From Chelydra serpentina (taxonomy: Eukaryota; Chordata; Testudines; Chelydridae): a stretch of 64,000 nt of DNA. Shown here one piece after another: positions 58,601-62,170 of the stretch. The position numbers and the translations under genes are program-made. Each line of letters begins with the position of its first letter. Within the stretch, counting starts at the first letter, position 1. Below the pieces are notes generated by a model. That model saw only the letters and a program-made list of their open reading frames with translations. It made no database searches and had not been told where the DNA came from. The stretch lies in contig JBAIAC010000156.1 in assembly GCA_037349315.1 (NCBI GenBank), forward strand, positions 558,001-622,000. The letters run 5' to 3'.

Positions 58601-61600
58601 GTAGGTATTTCATTTCTCTCTGCCTAACATCCTGCTCTGTCTGGGTTCAACTGGCTGCATAATTCTTTCTTTCTCCACCTAAAATCGGTTGTGTTGCTGG
58701 TGCAGAATGGCTGTTGTGCTCCATTCCAGAGGCAGACACATTTCAGTGGGGATTGAGTTGCAATACGTCCTTTATTTACAGCTCAGATTTTGCTTTCCTT
58801 TACACTGCTGCAAACACAGAGCAAGTCAAAGGAAGTCAGTGGAATTACTGCAGATTCCACAATTGTACCTGAGACCAGAATCTGGCTCACAGCCTGAATA
58901 ATGCTTTGGGATCATGCTGGATGGCACCGTATAAATGGGAAGTGTAACTGATAACAATAATCTCTCAACCGTTGTGTTTGCGCCTCACAGATCTGGGACT
59001 CCGTGGAGAAGAGTGACATTGGCTGTACAGCTGGCAGTGGAAAGAACAATCTGGGGGTATTTACGGATGCTGGACTAGCCCTGGAGACGAGCAATAGGAT
59101 TTCCACAGCCCAGAGAACAGGTATCGCTCTATAGAGCTGAGGGTCGCCATGAGTGATGGAGGAACGGAGGAAAGAGTCAGCAAAGCAAGGCTCAGTAACC
59201 TACGCCATGAGCCTGGGGTAGGGACATCAGTCTAGCAGGGCGAATCCCACTGGAACGGCCTAGGAATGGAAATGTTGGGGTTACAGTGGGGGATGAGAAT
59301 AAGGTCATGAATTCCCACTGGCCCCCCCATCTATTAAAAGAGGGATTAATTTAAGAATGGGATGGTGCCGAGATGAGGATTCAAAGACTTTCTCTTCTAG
59401 TTCACTGGGTTTTTCCCACTTTCAAAGTATCTTTCTTCCCTCTGGCCTGGAAGGGACGGTCAGATGGCTGGTGCTTCTCTCTGACTCTCTCTACCCCAGG
59501 CTGCAGGCTTTAGGGGGCAGCGCACTAGGAGGGAGGAAGGAATGAAGCCTCCTTCACTCTCCTCTCTTTCTGGTTGCCCCGGCTGGCTGAGCATCTGCCC
59601 AACAGCTCTTATGTGGCTCCCTGCCGGGACAGGAAGGAGCAATATGTTAAGTGCCACAATGGCTTTTCTGGTTTTCTGATTTCCCCCTAAATCAACGGGG
59701 TTCTGCTCATTGAGGCCTAGACCATTCTAGGAAATTTGGGAACTGACCGGATGCGGTGTTCGAAAGTTACTCTGTTACATCCAGACAGAGAAATGGCATC
59801 AAGCTGGGTGTAGGGCCTCACTCGGTGGGTGGGTTTTTATTTTGTGTTTCTCACTTCCTTCTGCAGATCCAGAGTGTCCCCAGCCAGCAAAACGCCGGCG
59901 TCGCTCCGTTCAGCTCATTGAGTATAAGGCAAACAAAGGTAGGTACTAATCAGGGGGGTTGCTATCCTTGGTCAAAGCAAGCATGCAAAGCAGGAATGTG
60001 ATCCCCTAGTGTGACCAGTTTCACCCTGCTACAGTCTCCTGCCAGCTGCATTTCCTGTAACAGGAGACGGGGGAGTCTGGATAGAATTCCATATGAGGAG
60101 AGATTAGAACTGGTCAATTTCTAGAGGGGATGCGGTAGAGGTATAGAAAATAATGAATGGTAAATTGCTCTTTGGGGCATGTATCTGAGGGGTAGCCGTG
60201 TTAGTCTGGATCTGTAGAAGCGACAAAGGGTCCTGTGGCACCTTATAGACTAACAGAGATATTGAAGCATAAGCTTTCATGGGTGAATACCCACTTCTTC
60301 GGATGCAACATGAGTATAAGGCAAACTTTGGGGCATGGACCATCTCTCTGTTCTGTGTTGGTACAGCACCCAGCACTGTGGGGTTCTGGGCCATGACTGG
60401 GGACCCAAAGTGCTACTACAGTTCAAATAACAACAACAGGTAGATTGTTAAATTACCCATTTAAGCACCAGGAGACACTCAACCAAACTGAATGGTTTCT
60501 AATTAAGAATTTATAAAAGGAACTATTTTCATACACAATGAATAATTAACCCATAGTACTCACCACCACGGGACTGTATTGAGGCCAAGAGCCTAGCAGG
60601 ATTCAAAAAAGGATGAGCCATTTACATGGAAAAGGAGGATGTTCACCATTCCATAGGATAGGATTTTTAAAGAAGAGCTATACATCCTCATGCTTCAGGG
60701 CATGAGCCAACCTCTAATTGGAGCCAGGAAGAAACTTCTCTGTGGGCAGGTTATTCCACTATGGGGTTTCTTGCACCTTTCTCTGATGGTGCTAGTGACT
60801 GGCAGAGACAAGATACTGTAGTAGACAGAGCAGAGTGCCAGTTCCTATGTTCCTTCTTTGGCCATGTCTAGTAGTAAATTAATGAGAGAGAGAGAGAGTG
60901 AGGACTAGAAGAAGCGTGGTAGGAATGACCTTCTAGCATGTACATTTCAGTGTCAGATTACCAGGATCGGAAGCTGAAGAAATGCTGTGAAGACGGGATG
61001 TACGAGAACCCCAAGGGGCACAGCTGCGAGAAGCGGGTTCGGTACATCCTGGATACGGATGAATGCAAGAAGGCCTACCTTGACTGCTGCAATTATATCA
61101 AGACCATGTGGGTCAAGATGCAACGGGAGCTCCACCTGCAACTTGCAAGAAGCAAGTACCAGGGTTTCAATATCACTCAGGGGAGAGGCTGGGGGAATTG
61201 TTAGAAATATAAGACCATGCAACATGAAACATCCCTGCTCATGTTCACAGATCCCCCAGGGGGGAGATGGGCATGAATGCAGTGGCAGCAATCCTGTTAG
61301 TGTTGCACCATGTTGATAAGGCGACCCAGATGAGTCAGGGTAATAATCTCATCACAGGTCGCCGCTGAGGTTTAACCTTTGTTTCTAAAGCACAGTCTTC
61401 TACCACTTGAGCTAAAGGGGTAACTCCCCTAGCTAGGAATAGTAGTAGGTTCTTACCTTTGCAGAATATCCACTAGAGGGCGCACATGTAGCACTGAGCC
61501 AGTGGCTTATACCAGTGTTATAGAAGCCCAGAAAATGCTAGCTCATGGGGAAACAGCAAGGCAGGCATGGAGAGGAAAGGAAGCCTGTGGCTTCCCCTCC

Positions 61601-61898
61601 AGCCGTTCAACCACACTCCAGTTCATGCTCTTCTGGGCTGGCAGCATCAAAACTTGACAACGTAGGTCAAATCACGGATACTTTCAGGTCCGTTCTAGAG
61701 CAGGCCAACCCCTGAATCCTTCCAGGTTTGCCCCATCCCAATCAATGTCACAGCAGAGCCAGACGGTCTGTGATTTGACTTCCCAGGTGACTTGGATGAA
61801 GATTTCATGTCCGAGGAAGATATCACCTCAAGGAGCCAGTTTCCAGAGAGCTGGCTGTGGCAAGTGGAGCAGCTGACTGACCGACCAAATGAACTGGG
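16629..61898 (+). CDS. C3: Complement component C3, exons 1-18 (gene continues past the window)
   Basis: Eighteen exons join into one open frame of 2,339 nt (about 780 residues). Exon lengths and phases follow human C3 closely; ten or more are identical in length (193, 71, 95, 83, 91, 103, 116, 130 and 72 nt among them). Seen in order: signal peptide, macroglobulin domains MG1-MG5 and part of MG6, linker, RRRR cleavage site (residues 661-664), C3a with six anaphylatoxin cysteines, and the alpha' N-terminus. C3 is the central plasma complement protein; cleavage after LAR at residue 742 would release C3a and leave C3b. Reptile C3 relatives include venom-factor genes, but nothing here points to a venom copy. 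The thioester domain lies beyond the window. All visible exons are undisrupted, so the gene looks functional. Introns total about 43 kb, mostly transposons. Confidence 0.95.
17280..17519. repeat. Diverged 'aggagtc' repeat block in intron 1
   Basis: Several loose copies of 'gggagtcaggactcctgggttctat' type sequence follow each other. They resemble a degenerate tRNA-related repeat also seen near 16.28 kb and 48.66-48.84 kb. No frame here is coding. Confidence 0.45.
17520..17715 (+). mobile_element. CORE-SINE (MIR-like)
   Basis: A tRNA-like start ('tagtagttagagccgggtgg'), the core-like 'ctgactggctgtgtgaccct' and the 3' part 'cctccctcatctgtgaaagg' with 'cctctgtaaagtgctgcaag' match the MIR/CORE-SINE plan. 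It is old and diverged. Confidence 0.7.
17716..18122. other. Intron 1 stretch without a recognised feature
   Basis: No coding or bounded repeat feature is seen up to the truncated 5' edge of DIRS element A. Confidence 0.45.
18123..18390 (+). pseudogene. DIRS A gag-like remnant
   Basis: The frame reads through motifs such as [20 protein letters not shown] and [20 protein letters not shown]. The same blocks occur in DIRS B at about 51,090-51,560. It stops at a nested hAT-like element and resumes after the second nested element at 20,271. Confidence 0.75.
18391..18662 (+). mobile_element. Non-autonomous hAT-like element in DIRS A (272 bp)
   Basis: It starts CATAGGCGCCGACTCC and ends GGAAGTCAGCGTCGCTG, an imperfect terminal inverted repeat. 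The flanks are GCTATGAG (18383-18390) and GATATGAG (18663-18670), a 7-of-8 match. The DIRS gag frame continues on both sides, which supports these borders. A diverged relative lies in antisense near 45.7 kb. Confidence 0.75.
18728..20270 (+). mobile_element. hAT-like element with internal minisatellite, in DIRS A (1,543 bp)
   Basis: A perfect 14-bp terminal inverted repeat (CAGGGCCGGTGCAA / TTGCACCGGCCCTG) and a perfect 8-bp duplication GAGGTCCA (18720-18727 and 20271-20278) define it. No transposase is encoded. The long GC-rich open frames inside are low-complexity and occur on both strands, so they are not genes. The DIRS frame resumes exactly after the duplication with a conserved block ([10 protein letters not shown]). 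Confidence 0.95.
19330..20110 (+). repeat. G-rich minisatellite inside the hAT-like element
   Basis: Units of about 86-97 bases repeat several times. Each has a 'ggggtgtggagagggatcgg' block, then 'agcagtcaggggacaggg' and 'agcaggggg' (for example near 19,424, 19,514, 19,611 and 19,699). Later units are more diverged. The + strand is very rich in G runs and could form quadruplexes. Confidence 0.9.
20271..21745 (+). pseudogene. DIRS A reverse transcriptase and RNase H
   Basis: RT blocks are clear: [64 protein letters not shown], and the catalytic FPYLDDWLM at about 20,920-20,945. A stop replaces a codon right after LSAAP (20,856-20,858) and further shifts follow. RNase H-like blocks [12 protein letters not shown] and [14 protein letters not shown] appear near 21,490-21,610. 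In an active element these domains copy the RNA and remove it. Confidence 0.85.
22393..22687 (+). mobile_element. Non-autonomous hAT-like element in DIRS A (295 bp)
   Basis: The ends CAGTAGCGTAGCCAGG and CCTGCCTACGCTACTG form a near-perfect inverted repeat. The flanks are ATCCGAAC (22385-22392) and ATCCGAGC (22688-22695), a 7-of-8 match. The body is CpG-rich and has no coding frame. Confidence 0.88.
23245..24406 (+). repeat. Solo LTR in DIRS A (1,162 bp)
   Basis: It begins TGTGACGGTGTCCCC, ends CCAACCCATCACA, and has a perfect 5-bp duplication CACGT (23240-23244 and 24407-24411). It contains a TATTTAAA-like promoter motif near 23,685. No internal retroviral genes are present. A related LTR lies in antisense at about 55.3-56.4 kb. 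A 5-bp duplication fits ERV3/spuma-like or gypsy-like integrases; the family is not certain. Confidence 0.88.
24683..25023 (+). repeat. DIRS A 3' inverted repeat and internal complementary region
   Basis: The part at 24683-24725 ('attggaatggacatgaaaaa', then 'gcactcgaagaagaa') is the reverse complement of the 5' end of DIRS C at 63,540. After it, to about 25,023, comes a segment complementary to the DIRS C 5' region, including 'gctgctaagggaaaaatctt'. Within the segment, 'ttctcgtaactgttgg' pairs with 'gatcagttacgagaa'. This matches the inverted-end plus internal-complementary-region design of DIRS elements. Confidence 0.8.
25060..25807 (+). mobile_element. hAT (Charlie-like) non-autonomous element (748 bp)
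   Basis: It begins TAGTGGTTCTCAAAC and ends GTTTGAGAACTTCTG, the usual ends of Charlie-type hAT elements. The flanks CACTTTGG (25052-25059) and CACTATGG (25808-25815) match at 7 of 8 positions. The middle is C-rich with loosely repeated units ('gcggcagcccc(t/c)gagct'). No transposase is seen. Confidence 0.88.
25816..26119. other. Intron 1 stretch without a recognised feature
   Basis: No coding or bounded repeat feature is seen. Confidence 0.4.
26120..26345 (-). repeat. Antisense fragment of the CTCF-motif repeat
   Basis: The minus strand carries CTCAGTAGGGGGCGCTCT (motif core at 26246-26259) and 'ccaatgccccggcatggtgc'. Both are close matches to the tandem repeat in intron 14 (58,140-58,390). 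The 5S-like head is not visible here. Confidence 0.6.
26768..27049. mobile_element. Non-autonomous DNA element, PIF-like ends
   Basis: The ends GGGCTTGTCTCCATG and CATATAGACAAGCCC form a terminal inverted repeat. The inner segments also pair loosely. A 3-base flank 'gaa' occurs on both sides, but it is too short to be decisive. Confidence 0.6.
27331..27901 (+). mobile_element. Old hAT-like element (571 bp)
   Basis: The ends CAGGGGCTCTCACAAC and ATATGAGAAACACTA resemble Charlie-type termini. The flanks GCCCAGGT (27323-27330) and GCCTAGAT (27902-27909) agree at 6 of 8 bases. The middle is C-rich with 'tggctcccactgcctccccc' units. No coding frame. Confidence 0.65.
28170..28690. mobile_element. 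One or two PIF-like miniature elements
   Basis: A 'ggctacgtctgcacagc' start (28172) and the pair 'ccctggtctacatttaac' (28430) and 'gctgtgtagacatacccc' (28670) are typical ends of turtle miniature elements. I read two adjacent copies, at about 28170-28430 and 28430-28688. Borders are approximate. Confidence 0.5.
28689..28785 (+). repeat. Ancient interspersed repeat
   Basis: The sequence 'gggcaggaactgtctcttac' with a later 'caaataataaatt' tail matches the diverged repeat near 6.2, 13.2 and 60.35 kb. Confidence 0.5.
28893..29085 (+). CDS. C3: C3 exon 2: MG1 domain, first part
   Basis: Residues 24-88, 193 nt, the same length as human exon 2. It starts [20 protein letters not shown], aligned with the start of mature human C3. 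The acceptor is TTCGCAG. The donor that keeps the frame is GTGGGT at 29086. A second GT (GTAAAA) four bases downstream would shift the frame. Confidence 0.92.
29235..30120 (+). mobile_element. CR1-like 3' fragment split by a hAT-like element
   Basis: The left part (29,235-29,308, 'gtctatggcctgtgttatac') and right part (30,063-30,120, 'ggaagtcagactagctgatc', then 'gatctatgaatctatt') join into one typical CR1-like 3' end once the insertion and one duplicate are removed. Confidence 0.65.
29309..30054 (+). mobile_element. Non-autonomous hAT-like element (746 bp)
   Basis: The ends TAAGGCCCTACCAAATTC and GAATTTGGTTGGGCCCTA are inverted. The flanks GTTATACA (29301-29308) and GTTACACA (30055-30062) match at 7 of 8 bases. 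It sits inside an older CR1-like fragment. The GC-rich body has no coding frame. Confidence 0.88.
30166..30951 (+). mobile_element. PIF/Harbinger-like non-autonomous element (786 bp)
   Basis: A perfect 16-bp terminal inverted repeat (GGCCTTGGCTACACTT / AAGTGTAGCCAAGGCC) is flanked by TAA on both sides (30163-30165 and 30952-30954), the 3-base duplication of the PIF/Harbinger group. A G run lies near 30,484-30,500. No transposase is present. Confidence 0.9.
31025..31190 (+). mobile_element. CORE-SINE (MIR-like)
   Basis: A tRNA-like head has box A-like TGGTGCAGTGGTTAGGCTGC and box B-like GGGTTTGATTTCC. A core-like part follows ('gataagtcacttagttgctc', 'cctcggttttcccatctgtg'). It is diverged. 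Confidence 0.75.
31191..32178. other. Intron 2 stretch with a poly(A) run
   Basis: An uninterrupted A run lies at 31476-31500. It has no recognisable SINE or processed gene upstream of it. The rest holds no feature I can support. Confidence 0.5.
32179..33463 (+). mobile_element. CR1 LINE, 3' half
   Basis: The RT end is readable ([20 protein letters not shown], then [10 protein letters not shown] and NKDKCKVLH). After a nested miniature element it continues with [12 protein letters not shown], then the 3' UTR ('gaggtcccttccagttctat') and the 8-base tail repeats ATTCTATG. The catalytic YxDD of related RTs reads FADD in this clade. Stops and shifts make it inactive. It lies sense in C3 intron 2. 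Confidence 0.88.
32434..32730 (+). mobile_element. PIF-like hairpin element inside CR1 (297 bp)
   Basis: It lies between TAA (32431-32433) and TTA (32731-32733), with inverted ends 'ctggtctacactagcc' and 'gtgtagactagccc'. Internal palindromes include 'acttcagctatgttattcac' / 'gtagctgaagt' and the 'cgatttatcgcgtctagac' / 'acgcgataaatcg' pair. The CR1 reading frame shows the empty site ended in TTAGGAAGG. Confidence 0.88.
33565..33727 (+). CDS. C3: C3 exon 3: end of MG1, start of MG2
   Basis: Residues 89-143, 163 nt. It contains an N-glycosylation sequon (NIT) and the strongly conserved run [17 protein letters not shown]. The acceptor is TCATGCAG and the donor is GTACTG. The last codon is split after one base. 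Confidence 0.93.
34389..34459 (+). CDS. C3: C3 exon 4: MG2
   Basis: Residues 143-166, 71 nt as in human. It reads [20 protein letters not shown], close to the human protein. The donor is GTGAGG and the exon ends in phase 0. Confidence 0.94.
35285..36016 (+). pseudogene. CR1 ORF1: zinc-binding and esterase-like protein
   Basis: The N-terminal part has paired cysteines ([21 protein letters not shown]) followed by a short coiled coil (about residues 48-66). The middle carries esterase-like blocks VMGDSIIRN and [11 protein letters not shown], as in SGNH-type domains of CR1 ORF1. A frameshift near 35,985 cuts it. The last block ([13 protein letters not shown], about 36,108-36,145) lies in another frame. 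ORF1 proteins of this group bind nucleic acid and are needed for retrotransposition; the esterase role is uncertain. Confidence 0.8.
36224..39209 (+). pseudogene. CR1 ORF2: endonuclease and reverse transcriptase
   Basis: The APE-type endonuclease fills the first 300 codons ([46 protein letters not shown]). Reverse transcriptase follows, with [51 protein letters not shown] and FADDTKL at about 38,396. Defects: a shift near 37,125, a stop at 37,411, a stop at 37,894 and a shift near 38,690. In an intact copy the endonuclease nicks target DNA and the RT copies the RNA at the nick. Confidence 0.88.
39418..40056. other. Intron 4 end, no recognised feature
   Basis: No coding or bounded repeat feature is seen before the acceptor of exon 5. 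Confidence 0.5.
40057..40151 (+). CDS. C3: C3 exon 5: MG2
   Basis: Residues 167-198, 95 nt as in human. It reads [19 protein letters not shown]. Cys170 stands where human C3 has Gly, an extra cysteine. The acceptor is TTTCCAG, and the exon ends with a codon split after two bases. Confidence 0.93.
40152..41378. other. Intron 5, no recognised gene
   Basis: A diverged repeat with 'gtgctgagcatcctacctcc' lies near 40,900. No other feature is supported. Confidence 0.45.
41379..41461 (+). CDS. C3: C3 exon 6: end of MG2
   Basis: Residues 198-226, 83 nt as in human. It reads [18 protein letters not shown] and ends in FDVKEY, the usual MG2/MG3 border. The donor is GTAAGA. Confidence 0.94.
41624..41714 (+). 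CDS. C3: C3 exon 7: MG3
   Basis: Residues 226-256, 91 nt as in human. It reads [19 protein letters not shown]. Intron 6 is only 162 bases long. The donor is GTGGGT. Confidence 0.94.
42204..42306 (+). CDS. C3: C3 exon 8: MG3
   Basis: Residues 256-290, 103 nt as in human. It reads [18 protein letters not shown] and then [10 protein letters not shown]. The donor is GTAATT. Confidence 0.93.
42392..42512 (+). CDS. C3: C3 exon 9: MG3 end
   Basis: Residues 291-331, 121 nt (human 127, two codons shorter). It reads [19 protein letters not shown]. Intron 8 is only 85 bases. The donor is GTGAGC. Confidence 0.93.
42690..43922 (-). repeat. Solo LTR in intron 9 (1,233 bp), antisense
   Basis: It begins TGTGATGGGTTGCTC and ends GTGTAGTGTCACA, with CCTGG duplicated on both sides (42685-42689 and 43923-43927). 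The reverse complement of a poly(A) signal region ('acaagtttattaacta') near 43,090 suggests minus orientation. No internal genes are present. Confidence 0.88.
44025..44130 (+). mobile_element. CR1 3' end fragment
   Basis: The 'gggatggactagatgacttt' and 'gaggtcccttccatctctac' blocks match CR1 3' UTRs. Only the terminal part remains. Confidence 0.65.
44131..44933. other. Intron 9 remainder
   Basis: A diverged ancient motif ('ttcctgatttatactggtgt', then 'agaatcaggctc') lies at about 44,460-44,505. No gene is seen. Confidence 0.45.
44934..45049 (+). CDS. C3: C3 exon 10: MG4
   Basis: Residues 331-369, 116 nt as in human. It contains the nearly invariant [20 protein letters not shown] and ends MPFELM before donor GTAATA. 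Confidence 0.95.
45297..45425 (-). repeat. High-copy reptile interspersed repeat, copy 2
   Basis: On the minus strand the block order equals copy 1: 'gatgaagtaggttctagccc', 'acgaaagcttaggcccaaat', 'ttattaaggtgcc'. Confidence 0.7.
45540..45735 (-). mobile_element. Fragment of the CATAGGC hAT-like family
   Basis: On the minus strand it starts CATAGGCACTGAGTCTGTGG and continues 'gtgctccaggactggagc', 'gtgggtgctaagta'-like blocks, close to the nested element at 18,391. The left border is unclear. Confidence 0.55.
45736..46946. other. Intron 10 remainder
   Basis: No gene or bounded element is seen. Confidence 0.45.
46947..47093 (+). CDS. C3: C3 exon 11: MG4
   Basis: Residues 370-418, 147 nt. It reads [20 protein letters not shown]. 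The acceptor is CCCCTTAG and the donor is GTGAGT, both in phase 0. Confidence 0.93.
47094..47828. other. Intron 11, no recognised feature
   Basis: No gene or bounded element is seen. Confidence 0.45.
47829..48041 (+). CDS. C3: C3 exon 12: MG5
   Basis: Residues 419-489, 213 nt (human 210). It ends QIQYFTYL, like the human QIRYYTYL type. Cys474 (HLTCNN) has no counterpart in human C3. The donor is GTAAGT. Confidence 0.93.
48196..48582. repeat. Possible short LTR
   Basis: It starts TGTGGCAGGG and ends CCCTGTCGCA, partly inverted ends of LTR type. The adjacent 5-base flanks do not match, so the call is weak. Near 48,655-48,840 follow loose copies of the 'acccaggagtcct' repeat. Confidence 0.4.
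50176..50851 (+). repeat. Solo LTR in DIRS B (676 bp)
   Basis: It begins TGTGACGGTGTGGG, ends GCCCCACTACA, and has CCTCT duplicated on both sides (50171-50175 and 50852-50856). No internal genes are present. It splits the DIRS gag. Confidence 0.9.
51247..51535 (-). mobile_element. PIF-like hairpin element in DIRS B
   Basis: The left edge has TAA, then 'ggcttgtcttcactacc'; the right edge has 'tctagtgtagccc'. Internal palindromes ('acttcagctacgctgttcac', 'gtagctgaag') match the hairpin elements at 32,434 and 55,501 in reverse. The right end seems slightly deleted. Confidence 0.75.
52160..53640 (+). pseudogene. DIRS B reverse transcriptase and RNase H
   Basis: RT blocks: [36 protein letters not shown] and the catalytic [12 protein letters not shown] (about 52,602-52,635). 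A stop (52,503) and shifts break the RT. RNase H is one open stretch (52,885-53,637), with [16 protein letters not shown] (Glu in the place usually held by the first Asp), [25 protein letters not shown] and STADTLSR. Confidence 0.87.
53640..54911 (+). pseudogene. DIRS B tyrosine recombinase
   Basis: After the DIRS-typical [18 protein letters not shown] comes an N-terminal arm ([20 protein letters not shown]) and then the catalytic domain. The catalytic Arg is in [11 protein letters not shown] (about 54,300-54,335), the HxxR box is [10 protein letters not shown] (about 54,690-54,725), and the nucleophile Tyr is in FTKHYAIT (about 54,800-54,825). All four key residues are present, but a frame break near 53,990 and a stop near 54,458 disrupt the frame. 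The enzyme would insert the circular DNA copy. Confidence 0.88.
54936..55317 (+). repeat. DIRS B 3' inverted repeat and long hairpin
   Basis: The 3' terminal repeat ends at 54,972. The following segment has two arms: 'agaaggttactcacctt' with 'gatgtgtgtccctgtggg', and later the inverted 'agggacacacatctcag' with 'agtaaccttcttctcc'. The second arm also complements the element's 5' end, as expected for a DIRS internal complementary region. Confidence 0.82.
55318..56447 (-). repeat. Antisense LTR related to the one at 23,245
   Basis: It ends GGACACTGTCACA on the + strand, the reverse of TGTGACAGTGTCC. Large blocks match the 23,245 LTR in reverse ('catagacgtgcgtgtttta'-type, 'gatcataacttttacagaga'). 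The left end is truncated or belongs to a variant subfamily. No target duplication was found. A hairpin element interrupts it at 55,501. Confidence 0.75.
55501..55785 (+). mobile_element. PIF-like hairpin element in the antisense LTR (285 bp)
   Basis: The inverted ends 'ggctaggtctacact' and 'agtatagacgtaccc' lie between TAA (55498-55500) and TTA (55786-55788). The intact LTR at 23,245 shows the empty site (reverse of 'ttacttagtaattc'). Internal palindromes match the element at 32,434. Confidence 0.9.
56543..56737 (+). CDS. C3: C3 exon 13: MG5 end, MG6 start
   Basis: Residues 490-554, 195 nt (human 207). It reads [20 protein letters not shown]. Cys551 (KDTCMG) corresponds to the human beta-chain cysteine that bonds to the alpha chain. 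The acceptor is CCTGTTAG and the donor is GTAGGT. Confidence 0.93.
56738..57664. other. Intron 13 with ancient repeat motifs
   Basis: Two diverged copies of an old motif lie at about 57,230-57,330 ('tgatttacaccagtgtgaga', 'ggaatcaggccc') and 57,430-57,540 ('cagtttacaccagcatgaat', 'gagatcagaacctgg'). No gene is seen. Confidence 0.5.
57665..57826 (+). CDS. C3: C3 exon 14: MG6 first part
   Basis: Residues 555-608, 162 nt (human 159). It ends [18 protein letters not shown], strongly conserved. The donor is GTGAGG. Confidence 0.94.
57950..58400 (+). repeat. 5S-rRNA-like SINE head plus tandem CTCF-motif repeat
   Basis: At 57,950-58,055 the sequence resembles the 3' two thirds of 5S rRNA: 'gggccgggccaggtcagcac', 'cttggatgggagaacaccc', 'gggtactgcaggg'. 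Four units of about 60-85 bases follow, each with a CTCF-like core: 58142-58155 (GCAGTAGGTGGCGC), 58225-58238 (TCAGTAGGGGGCGC), 58280-58293 (GCGCTAGGGGGCGC) and 58320-58333 (TCAGCGGGGGGCGC). The first two differ from the CCASYAGRKGGCRS consensus at one position. It is a repeat, not a 5S gene. Confidence 0.7.
58401..58990. other. Intron 14 remainder
   Basis: A diverged old motif lies at about 58,740-58,890 ('ctcagattttgctttccttt', 'accagaatctggctc'). No gene is seen. Confidence 0.45.
58991..59120 (+). CDS. C3: C3 exon 15: linker region
   Basis: Residues 609-652, 130 nt as in human. It reads [18 protein letters not shown]. Cys620 corresponds to the human linker cysteine that pairs with the one in exon 16. 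The donor is GTATCG. Confidence 0.94.
59867..59938 (+). CDS. C3: C3 exon 16: beta/alpha cleavage site and C3a start
   Basis: Residues 652-676, 72 nt as in human. It contains [20 protein letters not shown]. The tetrabasic RRRR (661-664) is the processing site that separates the beta and alpha chains. C3a starts at Ser665. The donor is GTAGGT. Confidence 0.95.
60090..60870 (+). mobile_element. Old CR1-like fragments in intron 16
   Basis: Pieces such as 'catatgaggagagattagaa', 'tagcaggattcaaaaaagga' and 'ggaagaaacttctctgtggg' with 'cttgcacctttctctgatgg' are in CR1 order but strongly diverged. A younger repeat interrupts them at 60,183, and an ancient-repeat copy lies at about 60,345-60,435. Confidence 0.6.
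60183..60310 (-). repeat. High-copy reptile interspersed repeat, copy 3
   Basis: On the minus strand it contains 'gaagaagtgggtattcaccc', 'atgaaagcttatgcttcaat', 'gttagtctataaggtgccac' and 'cagactaacacggctacc', the same block order as copy 1. Confidence 0.8.
60951..61151 (+). CDS. C3: C3 exon 17: C3a anaphylatoxin
   Basis: Residues 676-743, 201 nt. It carries the six anaphylatoxin cysteines (687, 688, 701, 714, 721, 722), spaced exactly as in human, and ends LHLQLAR before a split Ser. Arg742 is the convertase cleavage point. The frame requires the exon to end at 61,151, followed by GCAAGT: a GC donor. The nearest GT (61,156) would lead to a stop at the start of exon 18. Confidence 0.9.
61365..61440 (-). 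other. tRNA-like fragment
   Basis: The minus strand reads TTTAGCTCAAGTGGTAGAAG, similar to a tRNA box A region, then 'aaaggttaaacctcagcgg' in the box B position. No full cloverleaf is seen. A decayed tRNA-derived SINE is more likely than a tRNA gene. Confidence 0.35.
61470..61483 (+). promoter_or_regulatory. CTCF core motif in intron 17
   Basis: CCACTAGAGGGCGC matches the CTCF core consensus CCASYAGRKGGCRS at all 14 positions. It is not inside the tandem repeat of intron 14. Binding cannot be judged from sequence alone. Confidence 0.55.
61787..61898 (+). CDS. C3: C3 exon 18: alpha' N-terminus
   Basis: Residues 743-780, 112 nt. It reads [18 protein letters not shown] and then PESWLW, the acidic N-terminus of the C3b alpha' chain that takes part in ligand contacts. 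The donor is GTAAGA. The next exon lies beyond the window. Confidence 0.94.
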
Positions 61899-62061
61899 GT
61901 AAGAGCGTGGCTGTGCCACTCCCATTCAGCAAAGGGCCACATTCAGACGTGGTGTGGTGTATCTCCCACTGAAGTCAGTGTCTCTCCACCAGCAAGATCC
62001 CCAGTGGAGCCGACTGAAGTATTTGTTATGAGTTAGGGCCAGCATTCAGCAGCTGATCCAT

Positions 62062-62170
62062 ATTCATAGAGTCACTCCTACATTTTAAAGCCAGAATGGG
62101 CCATTAGATCATCTAGTCTCACCTTCTGTATAACAAAGACCAGAGAATTGCATTCAGTTACTACAGTTTT
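62062..62170 (-). mobile_element. CR1-like 3' end fragment, antisense
   Basis: The + strand reads 'gccagaatgggccattagat', 'catctagtctcaccttctgt', 'ataacaaagaccagag', the reverse of the CR1-like 3' end at 29,235-30,120. Confidence 0.6.

Noticed and set aside
61156..61161. GTACCA as the exon 17 donor
   Set aside because: Its use would change the phase and create a stop at the start of exon 18, while the GC donor at 61,152 keeps the conserved sequence.
16629..61898. Venom-factor-type C3 paralogue
   Set aside because: Reptile C3 models are often named after cobra venom factor by similarity. Nothing here is venom-specific: C3a and its cleavage site are intact, and the region that differs in venom factors lies mostly outside the window.
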